Position numbers and translations under genes: made by a program. Positions 24,301 through 36,300 of a stretch of 64,000 nucleotides of DNA are shown here, one piece after another; the first letter of the stretch is position 1; each line of letters starts with the position of its first letter. Under the pieces are notes generated by a model, which saw only the letters and a list, made by a program, of their open reading frames with translations, had not been told where the DNA came from and made no database searches. Source of the DNA: VRUE01 sp963819755 (GTDB taxonomy: Bacteria; Actinomycetota; Thermoleophilia; Solirubrobacterales; 70-9); the NCBI GenBank assembly GCA_963819755.1, contig CAWFXB010000002.1:1-64000 (forward strand), given 5' to 3'.

Positions 24301-27300
24301 CAATCGAGTGACAGCAGCTCTGCCCCTCGCCCCGCTCTTTGCCCCTGTGCCTGTGCTGGGTCGTAAGGGCGCAGGGCGAGTGAGTCGACCCTCCCCAGCG
24401 GGGCGCCGGCGGCGCCGGCGATGGCAAGCGATATCTCGCCCTCACCGCGGGTGGAGATCCGTGCGCGCAGCTCCTTGGGGCCTTCGGCGTGTAGGGAGAC
24501 CCCGCTCCAGGAGAAGGGCAGCCTCAGCTCCCCTGCCTCGGTCTCATTCAGGGCGATCCCGTGCAGGGCAGCGTCCAGCAGCGCCGGGTGGATGGCGAAG
24601 CCCTGCGCCTGAGCGGCCAGATCCTCGGGCAGCGATGCCTGCACGTAGGTCTCCTCCCCCAGCCTCCAGGCGGCGTCGAGGCCCTGGAAGGCGGGGCCGT
24701 ATTCGAGGCCCGCCTCCGAGAGCAGGTCATAGAGGTAGTCGGTCTCCAAGGGCTCCGCTCCCTCGGGGGGCCAGGCTCCGAGTGGCTCGGGCGCCGGGGC
24801 GGCCTGCTCAGAGAGCGCTCCGGTTGCGTGATGTGTCCACTCGGCTTCCTCTTCCTCGGGGCGGGAGTGGATCGAGATGTCCCGCTCGCCGCCCTCCCCC
24901 GGCTCCCCGACCACGACCTGCAGCGCCACGGCACCCGCCTCAGGCAGCACCAGGGGCGTGGCTATGGCCAGCTCCTCGACACTCCCCGCACCCACCTCCT
25001 CGGCCGCCCGCAGCGCAAGCTCCAAAAAGGCGGTGCCGGGCAAGAGCACCGTGCCGGCGACGGCGTGGTCTGCCAGCCAGGGATGGGTCGAGAGGGAGAT
25101 GCGCCCGCTGAGGATCAGTCCCTCTCCGCTGGGGTCCTCGATCGCCGCTCCCAACAGGGGGTGGCCGGGGTCGCTGAGCCCGGCCGCGCCGACGCCTGCC
25201 GTGCCGCTCGGGGAGGCAAGCCAGTAGCGCTCGCGCTGGAAGGGATAGGTCGGCAGGGGGACGCGCTTGGCCGCTGTCCCCTTGAAGAAGGCCTCGGGGT
25301 CCAGGCGGGCGCCGTTTGCATGGGCCCCGGCCAGCGAGCGGGCAAAGCAGCGCGGCCCGTCCTCCTCGCGGCGCAGGGTGCCGATCGCTTTGGCCTCCGC
25401 GCCAGCGCCCAGGACCGCTTCGACCGTCTCCCCGACGGCGAGGGCGAAGACGGGGTGGGGGCTGACCTCGATGAAGAGGCGGCTGCCCTGCCCGACCAGC
25501 TCGCGGGTGACCTCCTCGAAGCGGACCGTCTCCCTGAGGTTGCGATACCAGTAGGAGGCGTCCAGCTCGACGGTGTCGAGCAGGCCGCCGGTGACGGTCG
25601 AGTGGAAGGGGATATCGCCGCTTTGGGGGGAGAGCGGGGCGAGGGTCTCGAGCACCTCCTCGCGCACCTCCTCCACGTAGGCGGAGTGGGAGGCGATCGC
25701 GGCGGGGATCTCACGGGCGCGGATCTGCTCTTTTGCGCAACGGTCGAGCAGCTGGTCAAGCGCCTCGCGGTCGCCGGAGAGGATGGTCGATGAGGGGCCG
25801 TTGTGGGCGGCGAGCCCGACCCGCCCGTCGAAGGGCTCGAGCAACGGCCCCAGCTCTGTGGGAGCGAGGGCGATCGAGACCATCCCGCCCTTGCCCGCCA
25901 GCCTGGCGATGATGCGGCTGCGCAGCGCGGCTAGCATCGCCGCGTCTGGGAGGGAGAGGCCGCCGGCCACGTGGGCGGCGGCGATCTCCCCCTGGGAGTG
26001 ACCGGCGACGGCGGCGGGGTGAACGCCGCAGGCGCGCCAGAGCGCCGCCAGGGATGCCATCACGGCGAAGAGGGCTGGCTGGACGACCTCGATCCGCTCG
26101 ATCGAGGGGGCTCCCTCGCCTTGCCGTAGCACCTCGGTGACAGACCAGTCTATGTGGGGGGCGAGCGCCTCCTCGCACTCGGCGAGCTTTGCCGCAAAGA
26201 CGGGCGATGCATCGATCAGGTCCAGTGCCATCCCCTGCCACTGGGAGCCCTGGCCGGGGAAGAGGAAGACGGGGCGCTGCTCTGTGCGGGCCCTGCCTTT
26301 GACGATGCTCTCGCTCTCTTTGCCCTGTGCCAGGGCGCCGAGAGAGGCGAGCAACTCCTCTTTGCTCTCTCCCAGTGCGACGGCTCTGTGCTCGAAGCAG
26401 GAGCGGGTGGTGAGCAGCGAGAAGGCGAGGTCTTTGGGGTCGAGATCGGGGCTTGCCTTGAGGTGTGAGGCGAGGCGCCCTGCCGCCTCTTGCAGGGCGG
26501 GCTCGGTCTTTGCCGAGAGGGCGAGGGGGAACGTGCCCTTCAGTGGTTGCTCCGCCGGCGCCTCTCCCCCGCTGGCTCCCCCGTTCTCACTTGGCGCGGG
26601 CTCGAGAGCAGGCGCCTCCTCCAAGATCACGTGGGCGTTGGTGCCGCTGATGCCAAAGGAGGAGACGCCCGCTCTCCTGGGCTTGCCGTTGGGCTCCCAG
26701 GGGAGCTGTTCTGTGAGCAGCTCTATCTGGCCCTGGCCCCAGTCCACCTTTGAAGAAGGCGCGTCGACGTGAAGCGTCTTTGGCAAGACGCCGCGCCGCA
26801 TCGCTTCGACCATCTTGATCGTGCCCCCTACCCCTGCCGCCGCCTGGGCGTGGCCGATGTTTGACTTGAGCGAGCCGAGCTTCAGCGGCGCCTCTCTGTC
26901 CTGTCCGTAGGTTGCAAGCAGGGCGCCGGCCTCGATCGGGTCCCCGAGGGTGGTGCCGGTGCCGTGTCCCTCGACCGCGTCGACGTCTTTGGGCTCCAAG
27001 CGGGCGTTTGCCAGGGCCTGTCTGATCACCCGCTCCTGGGAGGGGCCGTTGGGGGCGGTGAGGCCGTTCGATGCGCCGTCCTGGTTTACCGCCGAGCCCT
27101 TGATCAGGGCCAATACCTCGTGGCCTTGGCGCTCTGCGTCTGAGAGGCGCTCCAAGACGAGGATGCCGGCGCCCTCGGAGAACCCTGCGCCGTCAGCCGC
27201 CTCGGCGAAGGCCTTGCAGCGCCCGTCAGGGGCGAGGTTGCGCTGGCGACTGAACTCGACGAAAATGGTGGGGGTCGCCAGGACCGTCGCCCCCCCGGCC

Positions 27301-30300
27301 AAAGCGAGAGTGCATTCGCCCTGCCTGAGCGCCTGGGAGGCGAGGTGAATGGCGACCAGCGAAGAGGAGCAGGCGGTGTCGATCGTGATCGCCGGGCCCT
27401 CGAGGCCGAGGGTGTATGCGACGCGGCCCGAGGCGACGCTGCCGGCGACGCCGACGGCCGTATAGCCCTCGGTATCGGAGGAGGCGGCACCACTTCCGTA
27501 GTCGTGGTACATGACCCCGGCGAAGACGCCGGCGGGCTCGCCGCGCAAAGACGCCGGGTCGACCCCCGCGTCCTCGAGTGCCTCCCAGGAGGATTCGAGC
27601 AGCAGGCGCTGCTGGGGGTCCATCGGCAGGGCCTCGCGGGGGGAGATGCCGAAGAACTCGGCGTCGAAGTCCGTTGCGGCGCTGACGAAACCGCCCTTGG
27701 CGGTATAGCTCGTGCCGGGATGGTCGGCGTCGGGATGGAAGAGGTGCTCGAGATCCCAGCCCCGACCATCGGGGAACTCGGTGGTGCCTTCGCGTCCATC
27801 GGCGAGCAGCTCCCAGAGCCCCGCGGGGGAGGCGACTTCCCCCGGGTAGCGGCAGGCCATGCCGACGATCGCGATCGGCTCCTCGCTCGCGGTGGCGCGC
27901 ACGGCGCTCTTTTGGAGCGCTCCGCTCGCGTTTGCCTCGGCCAAGAGGTGTCCGGCGAGGGCGCTCGCGTTGGGGTAGTCGAATACGACCGTCGCGCCGA
28001 GGCGCAAGCCGGTGGCGGTACTCAACCTGTTGCGCAGCTCCACGGCGGCGAGGGAGTCGAAGCCGAGCTCTTGGAAGGCCCTGGCCGGCTCGATCGAGTC
28101 TGCGGAGGAGTGTCCGAGGAGGATGGCCACCTCCCGCCTGACCAAGTCGAGGACATGGCCTTCGCGCTCTGCTTCGGACAGGCCAACGAGCTTCGTCGCG
28201 AGCGATCCCGAGGACCCCCGGCGCCTGGGGACCCTGGCCAGCCCCGAGAGAAGCGGGGGCAGGGCGCCGGCTGACGCCATCTCTCTCAACCCGGTGGGGT
28301 TGAGGGCAACCGCCACATTCAGCGGACGGGAGGCGCTGAGCGCAATATCGAAGAGAGCCATGCCGTGCTCGTCGGAAAGCGCTTGGATCGGGCCGCGACG
28401 CAGCCGCGCGAGATCCGCATCGCCCAAATCGGGCGTCATCCCGCTCTCGCGCCGCCAGGTGCCCCAGGCGATCGAGCTGCCCGTCAGCCCTTCGACGCGG
28501 CGCTTCTGTGCCAAGGCATCCAGGAAGACGTTGGCGGCGGCGTAGTTGGCCTGACCGGGGTTGCCGAGGATGCCCGCCACAGAGGAGAAAAGGACAAAGG
28601 CCCCGAGGCCCATCTCCCGGGTCAGCTCGTGCAGGTGCCAGGCAGCGTCGGCCTTGGGGGCGAAGACGCGGTCGATTCGCTCGACATCTTGCCTCTCGAC
28701 AGTCGCGTCGGCGAGCACCCCGGCGCAGTGGAAGACGGCGCCCAGGGGGTGCTCGGCGGGGATCTTGGCAAGGGTCGCTGCAAGCGCCTCGCGGTCAGAT
28801 ACGTCGCAGGCGACGATCTCGGCGTGGGCGCCGAGGGTCTCCAGCTCTGACTTCAGCTCCCCCGCTCCCCGCGCCTTGGGGCCTGAGCGGCTGAGCAGCA
28901 GCAGCCGGCGGGCGCCGTGCCGCTCTGTGAGGTGTCTGGCGAGAAGCGAGCCGAGGGCGCCGGTGGCGCCGGTGATGAGGATGGTGCGCTCGGGATCGAT
29001 CGAGAAGGGGTCATCGGCCTCGCCCCCGCCCGAACGGGAAAGGCGGGGCGCGAGCAGGCGTCCTTCGCGCAGGGCGAGCTCGGACTCCTCCGCGCCGAGC
29101 TCCAGCGCGGTGGGCAACGCCGCTTCGGACTCCTCGCTGCCGTCCGTGTCTATCAGAGCGAAGCGGCCCGGGTGCTCGGACTTGGCGGAGCGGATCAGGC
29201 CCCAGATCGCCGCCGTCGCGGGGTTGGGGGTCTCCTCCTCTTGCGCGGCGACCGCGCTGCGGGTGACGATCGCAAGCCGCGAGCCGGCCTCGGAGTCTTG
29301 GCCGAGCCATCGCTGAACATGGGACAGGGCGGCTTCGACCGCCGCCCTTGCCGTCTCGGGATCCTCGCCCGCGAGCTCGGCGCCGAGGCGAACTGTCTCG
29401 ACCTCCCGCACCTCCTCGCGGGGATCGCGGGGATCGCGGGGATCGACCTCCTCCCACGAAAGGGCAAGCAGTCCGCCCGCGGAAGAGGCCTCGCGCCGCA
29501 GCTGCTGTGGATCGACGGGACGGGTGATGAGCTCGCCGACGGTCGCGACCGGGGCGCCGGTCGTGTCAGTCAGCAGCAGAGAGAACCCACCTTCCGGTGC
29601 GGGGGCGATCCGCACCCGCAGCTCCCTGTCACCGGCGGCATGAACGGAGACCGCGCTCCAGGAGAAAGGCAGCTCGACCCCGGCGCCCCGCTCCGCATTG
29701 GCGATCGCAATGCTGTGCAGGGCCGAATCGAGCAGAGCGGGGTGCAAAAGGAAGCCCTCAGACTCACTGGCGGCATCCTCAGACAGGGAGACCTCGGCGA
29801 AGATCCGCTCGCCGTCGCGCCAGGCCGCGGTGAGTCCCTGGAATGCGGGGCCGTACTCGAGGCCTATCTCCTCCAGCGCGTCATAGAGACCATCGCCATG
29901 CACCCGCTCGGCGGCCGGCGGCCAAATGCTCAGCGTCTCGACCCCGGCCTCGATCTCGGCGCCCAGCGATCCGCTCGCGTGCCGTGTCCAATCGACCTCC
30001 TCGCCCTCTGGGCGGGAGTGGATCGCGATCTCCCGGCGACCGTCGGCGTCGGGCTCGCCAACAACAACCCTCAGCCGCGCGCCGCCCTCCTCGGAGAGGA
30101 TGAGCGGCGCCGGTATCACCAGCTCCTCGACACTCCCCGCACCCACCTCCTCGGCCGCCCGCAGCGCAAGCTCCAAAAAGGCGGTGCCGGGCAAGAGCAC
30201 CGTGCCGGCGACGGCGTGGTCTGCCAGCCAGGGATGGGTCGAGAGGGAGATGCGCCCGCTGAGGATCAGTCCCTCTCCGCTGGGGTCCTCGATCGCCGCT

Positions 30301-33300
30301 CCCAACAGGGGGTGGCCGGGGTCGCTGAGCCCGGCCGCGCCGACGCCTGCCGTGCCGCTCGGGGAGGCAAGCCAGTAGCGCTCGCGCTGGAAGGGATAGG
30401 TCGGCAGGGGGACGCGCTTGGCCGCTGTCCCCTTGAAGAAGGCCTCGGGGTCCAGGCGGGCGCCGTTTGCATGGGCCCCGGCCAGCGAGCGGGCAAAGCA
30501 GCGCGGCCCGTCCTCCTCGCGGCGCAGGGTGCCGATCGCTTTGGCCTCCGCGCCAGCGCCCAGGACCGCTTCGACCGTCTCCCCGACGGCGAGGGCGAAG
30601 ACGGGGTGGGGGCTGACCTCGATGAAGAGGCGGCTGCCCTGCCCGACCAGCTCGCGGGTGACCTCCTCGAAGCGGACCGTCTCCCTGAGGTTGCGATACC
30701 AGTAGGAGGCGTCCAGCTCGACGGTGTCGAGCAGGCCGCCGGTGACGGTCGAGTGGAAGGGGATATCGCCGCTTTGGGGGGAGAGCGGGGCGAGGGTCTC
30801 GAGCACCTCCTCGCGCACCTCCTCCACGTAGGCGGAGTGGGAGGCGATCGCGGCGGGGATCTCACGGGCGCGGATCTGCTCTTTTGCGCAACGGGCGAGC
30901 AGCTGGTCAAGCGCCTCGCGGTCCCCGGAGAGGATGGTCGATGAGGGGCCGTTGTGGGCGGCGAGCCCGACCCGACCGTCGAAGGGCTCGAGCAACGGCC
31001 CCAGCTCTGTGGGGGCGAGGGCGATCGAGACCATCCCGCCCTTGCCCGCCAGCCTGGCGATGATGCGGCTGCGCAGCGCGGCTAGCATCGCCGCGTCTGG
31101 GAGGGAGAGGCCGCCGGCTACGTGGGCGGCGGCGATCTCCCCCTGGGAGTGACCGGCGACGGCGGCGGGGTGCACCCCGCAGGCGCGCCAGAGCGCCGCC
31201 AGGGATGCCATCACGGCGAAGAGGGCTGGCTGGACGACCTCGATCCGCTCGATCGAGGGCGCTCCCTCGCCTTGCCGTAGTACCTCGGTGACAGACCAAT
31301 CTATGTGGGGGGCGAGCGCCTCTTCGCATTCGGCGAGCTTTGCCGCGAAGACGGGCGATGCATCGATCAGGTCCAGTGCCATCCCCTGCCACTGGGAGCC
31401 CTGGCCGGGGAAGAGGAAGACGGGGCGCTGCTCTGTGCGGGCCCTGCCTTTGACGATGCTCTCGCTCTCTTTGCCCTGTGCCAGGGCGCCGAGAGAGGCG
31501 AGCAGCTCCTCTTTGCTCTCTCCCAGTGCGACGGCTCTGTGCTCGAAGCAGGAGCGGGTGGTGAGCAGCGAGAAGGCGAGGTCTTTGGGGTCGAGATCGG
31601 GGCTTGCCTTGAGGTGTGAGACGAGGCGCTCAGCCGCCTCTTGCAGGGCGGGCTCGGTCTTTGCCGAGAGGGCGAGGGGGATCGGGGAGGCAAGGGGCTG
31701 CTTGGAGGGGGCACCGGGGCCATCCCCTGTCTCCCGGCCGCCCACCGGGACCTGCTCGGGTGCCTCCTCCAAGATCACGTGGGCATTGGTGCCGCTGATG
31801 CCAAAGGAGGAGACGCCCGCTCTTCTTGGCTTGCCGTTGGGCTCCCAGGGGAGCGCCTCGGTCAGGAGCTCTATCTCCCCCGAGCCCCAGTCCACCTTTG
31901 AAGAGGGGGCATCGACGTGAAGCGTCTTTGGCAAGACGCCGCGCCGTATCGCTTCGACCATCTTGATCGTGCCCGCTACCCCTGCCGCGGCCTGGGTGTG
32001 GCCGATGTTTGACTTGAGCGAGCCGAGCTTCAGCGGCACCTCTCTGTCCTGTCCGTAGGTTGCAAGCAGGGCGCCGGCCTCGATCGGGTCCCCAAGGGTG
32101 GTGCCGGTGCCGTGTCCCTCGACCGCGTCGACGTCTTTGGGCTCCAACCTCGCGTTTGCCAGGGCCTGCCTGATCACCCGCTCCTGGGAGGGGCCGTTGG
32201 GGGCGGTCAGGCCGTTCGATGCGCCGTCCTGGTTTACCGCCGAGCCCTTGATCAGGGCGAGGATCTCGTGGCCGTTGCGCTGCGCGTCTGAGAGGCGCTC
32301 GAGGACGAGGATGCCGACGCCCTCTGCCCAGGCCGTGCCGTCGGCGGCCTCGGCATAGGACTTCGCGCGCCCGTCGGGGGCGAGGTTCCCCTGGCGGCTG
32401 AACTCGGTGAACATCCCCGGGCTCGAGAGCACCGTCACCCCACCCGCGAGGGCAAGGGTGCACTCCCCCTGCCTGAGCGCCTGGGAGGCGAGGTGCATCG
32501 CCACCAGCGAAGAGGAGCAGGCGGTGTCGATCGTGATCGCCGGGCCCTCGAGGCCGAGGGTGTATGCGATGCGGCCCGAGAGGACGCTGCTCGAGCTGCC
32601 GGTGAGGCGGTACCCCGTCAGCGCCCCCTCCGGGCTTCTCACCCCAGCGGTGTAGTCCTGGGAGCCGGCGCCAACATAGACGCCGGTAGGGCTGGCGTTC
32701 AAGGTTGTGGGGTCGAGCCCTGAGCTTTCGAGCGCCTCCCAGCAGGATTCGAGCAGCAGACGCTGCTGGGGGTCCATCGCCAGCGCCTCGCGCGGGGAGA
32801 CGCCGAAGAAGTTCGCGTCGAAATCGCCCGCACCCGCAAGAAAGCCTCCCTCGCGGACATAGGAGGTATCGGGACGATCAGGATCGGGATCATGGAGCCG
32901 CTCCAGGTCCCAGCCCCGATCTTCGGGGAAGTCGGTGATCGCGTCCTCGTCGCCGGCGACGATCCGCCACAGTTCTTCCGGCGTGCTCGCCCCCGGGTAG
33001 CCACAGGCCATGCCGACGATCGCGATCGGCTCCTCGCTGCTCTGCGCGCGAACGGCTACCCGGGCAGCGTCGGGACCGCCGGCGGCCTCCGCCAACAGGC
33101 GCTTGGCCAGCCGCCGCGAGGTGGGGTGATTGAAGACCACCGGTGCCGGTAGGCGCAGCCCGGCGGCGCTCTGCAGGCGCTCGCGCAGCTCCACCGCGGC
33201 AACCGAGTCGAAGCCGAGCTCGTCGAACGCCCTGTCCGGATCGATCGCCTCCGCCGAGTCGTGCCCGAGCACCTTCGCCACCTCGTCGCGGACGAGAGCC

Positions 33301-36300
33301 AACACGATCCCCTCGCGCTCCTCCTCCGCAACACCCACCAGACTCGTTGCCAGATTCCCATCTCGCGCCCGCGGCTCTGCGGGGACGTCGAGTGAACGCC
33401 CCTCGACCATGCTCGCCCTCAGGGCCTCGACCTGCTCCCGATCGTCGACGTCGCAGACGACGACCGACATCGTGCGCCCGGCCACGGCAAGCTCTACTTC
33501 GAGCTCCACCACCTCCTCGACCTCGGGCTCCACCGAGACGGCGAAGATCAGGCTCTGCGCTCCGCGATCGGCCAGGGCGACGGCGACGTCCGGCGCGGGC
33601 AGGCTGCGTCCGACCAGCAGGACCGCGCCATCCGAGCCCCAGTGCTCACCCCCTCGACTCCACTCGCTCTGCGCCGAGCCCCGCCCGATCCAGTGCCGCT
33701 CGCGCTGGAACGGATAGGTAGGCAGGTCGACCGGCTTGGCGCCGTTGCCGGCGAGAAGAGCCTCCCAGTCGAGCTCCACACCTGCGCAGTGCGCCGTGGC
33801 GAGCGAGCGGGCGAAGCGCTCCGGACCGTTCTCGTCGCGACGCAGCGTGCCGAGCACCGCGGCCTCGCCGGGGTCTGACAGGACGCCTTCGATCGTCTCG
33901 CCGATGGCCAGAGCGAAGACCGGGTGGGGGCTGACCTCGACGAAGACGCGCCGGCCCTGCTCCAGCAAAGCCCGCGTGACCTGCTCGAAGCGCACCGTCT
34001 CGCGCAGGTTGCGATACCAGTAGGAGGCGTCGAGCTCGGCGGTGTCGAGCAGGCCGCCGGTGACAGTGGAGTGAAAGGGGATCTCCCCGCTGCGAGGGGA
34101 GATCGGCGCTAGCGACTCGAGCACCTCGGCGCGCAGCTCCTCCACGTAGGCGGAATGCGAGGCGATCGCGGCCGGAACCTCGCGGGCGCGAATGTCTTCC
34201 GCCGCACATTGCTCGAGCAGCCCGTCGAGCGCCTCACGGTCGCCGGAGAGGATCGTCGCCGAGGGCCCGTTGTGGGCAGCGACCTCGATCCGGCCCTCCC
34301 AGGGATCGAGCAGAGGCTCCAGCGCGGTCGCACCCAGCGCCACCGAGACCAGGCCGCCCCTGCCCGCGAGCTTGGCGATGATGCGGCTGCGAACCGTCGC
34401 CAGCATCGCCGCGTCGTCGAGCGTCAGCCCACCTGCGACATGGGCGGCAACAACCTCGCCCTGCGAGTGGCCGACCACAGCGCCAGGTCGCGCGCCGCAC
34501 GAGCGCCAGAGCTCGGCCAGCGAGGCCATCACGGCGAAGAGGGTTGGCTGGACCACCTCGATCCGGGCGATCGACGGTGCGCCCTCGGCCCCTGCCAGGA
34601 CATCCCTGACCGACCAGTCGACGTGGGGGGCGAGCGCCTCTTCGCATTCGGCCAGCTTGGCGGCGAATGCCGGCGATGCGTCGATCAGGTCGAGCGCCAT
34701 CCCCTCCCACTGGGAGCCCTGGCCGGGGAAGACGAACACCGGCTGCCCGCCGATACGAGCACCGCCGCGAACAACGCTCGCCGCATCCCCGCCGCGAGCG
34801 AAATCGGTGAGCGACTCGACCAGCTCGCTCCTCTCGGCACCCAGGGCAACCGCCCTGCTCTCGAACGCCGTACGGGTCGTGGCCAGCGAATAGGCGACGT
34901 CGACCGGATCGAGCTCCGGTCGCGCCTGCATATGGGAGGCCAAACGCCCGGCAGCCTCGGTGAGGGCCGAAGCGGACTTCGCCGAGAGCGGCAGCAGGAC
35001 CGGGCCGCAAAGGGGACGGCCCACCGCCCCTGGACCGGCGTCCCCCTCCTCAGAAGCGTCGAGGCTCTGCCGCGAAGATGGCGGCTCTTCGAGCACGATG
35101 TGGCAGTTCGTCCCACCCACCCCGAACGAGCTGACGCCGGCGACGAGCGGCCGGTCGCCGTGCGGCCAAGCGTCGAGGCCATCCTGCACGCGAATGCCCA
35201 GCTCGGCGAGCGGGATCTGCGGGTTGGCCTCGCGGAAGTTGAGGCTTGCCGGGATCTGGCGCCGCTCGATCGCCAGCAGCGCCTTGATCAGCCCGACGAT
35301 GCCGGCAGCGCCCTCCAGGTGGCCGACGTTGGTCTTTGCCGAGCCGATCGACAGCGGGTCTCCGTCTGGCCTGTCCCGCCCCAGGGCGGCACCGAGCGCG
35401 GCGGCCTCGATCGGATCGCCGACCGGGGTGCCGGTGCCGTGTAGCTCGACGTACTGGACCTCCGACCGCTCCATTCCCGCGCGCTCATATGCGGCCTCGA
35501 TGACCTCTTCCTGCGCAACCCGGCTCGGCACGGTGAGGCCCTCGCTCGGCCCGTCGTTGTTCACCGCTCCGCCGCGGATGACGCAGTGGATCCGGTCGCC
35601 GTCCTCCAGCGCCGCCGCCAGCGGCTTCAGCGCGACGACTCCGCCTCCCTCTCCCCTGACATAGCCGTTGGCGCGCGAGTCGAAGGTGAAGCAGCGCCCG
35701 TCCGGCGAAAGCCCGCCGAACCTGGCGGCGCCGACCGCGACGCCGGGGTCGAGGTTGAGGTGGACGCCGCCGGCGAGCGCGAGCCTGGCCTCGCCCCTCA
35801 ACAGGGACTCACAGGCCAGGTGGACCGCGACCAGGGAGGAGGACTGGGCGGCGTCGACGGTCAGGCTGGGCCCGGTCAGCCCGAGCGCGTAGGAAACCCG
35901 GTTGGCGATGATGCCGCGGTGCAAACCGGTCAGGGTGTGGCGATCGATCGCCTCCGATCCGGTTCGATAGGTGAGATGTGAGTAGTCGCTGGATATTGCG
36001 CCAAGAAAGACCCCCACCCGCTCGCCGCTGACCGCACCGGGCACGATCCGCGCATCCTCAAGCGCCTCCCAGGCGAGCTCGAGGACGAGACGCTGCTGCG
36101 GGTCCATCGCCGCGGCCTCGTTGGGGGAGATGCCGAAGAAGGCCGCGTCGAAACGGTCGACGCCGTCGAGGAACGCGCCGTAGCGCACCCCCGGCTCATC
36201 GTTCGAAAGCTCGTCTAGCAGCCCACCGGCCGGCAGGCGCTCGGCCGGCGTCTCGCCGATCGCATGCCTGCCACCGGCAAGCAGCTCCCAGAAAATCTCC

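Larger units (their letters stand above)
27890..33044 (-). other. PKS module 1: KS-AT-DH-KR-ACP
   Basis: The KS has DTACSSS, HGTGT and NIGH. The AT carries GHSQGE and IASHS, the same class as the loading AT; methylmalonyl is the best guess, but IASH is not the textbook YASH. The DH has HAVAGTVLLP and HPALLDSALH, so both catalytic positions are present. The KR has GATGALG, CAGVLAD (B-type LxD), FSS and NYAAAN. The ACP has LGFDSLA. The expected outcome is a double bond. The KR-side linker is more diverged than in the other modules and includes a triple Asp-Pro-Arg repeat. AT to DH is nearly the same DNA as in module 2. Confidence 0.85.
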
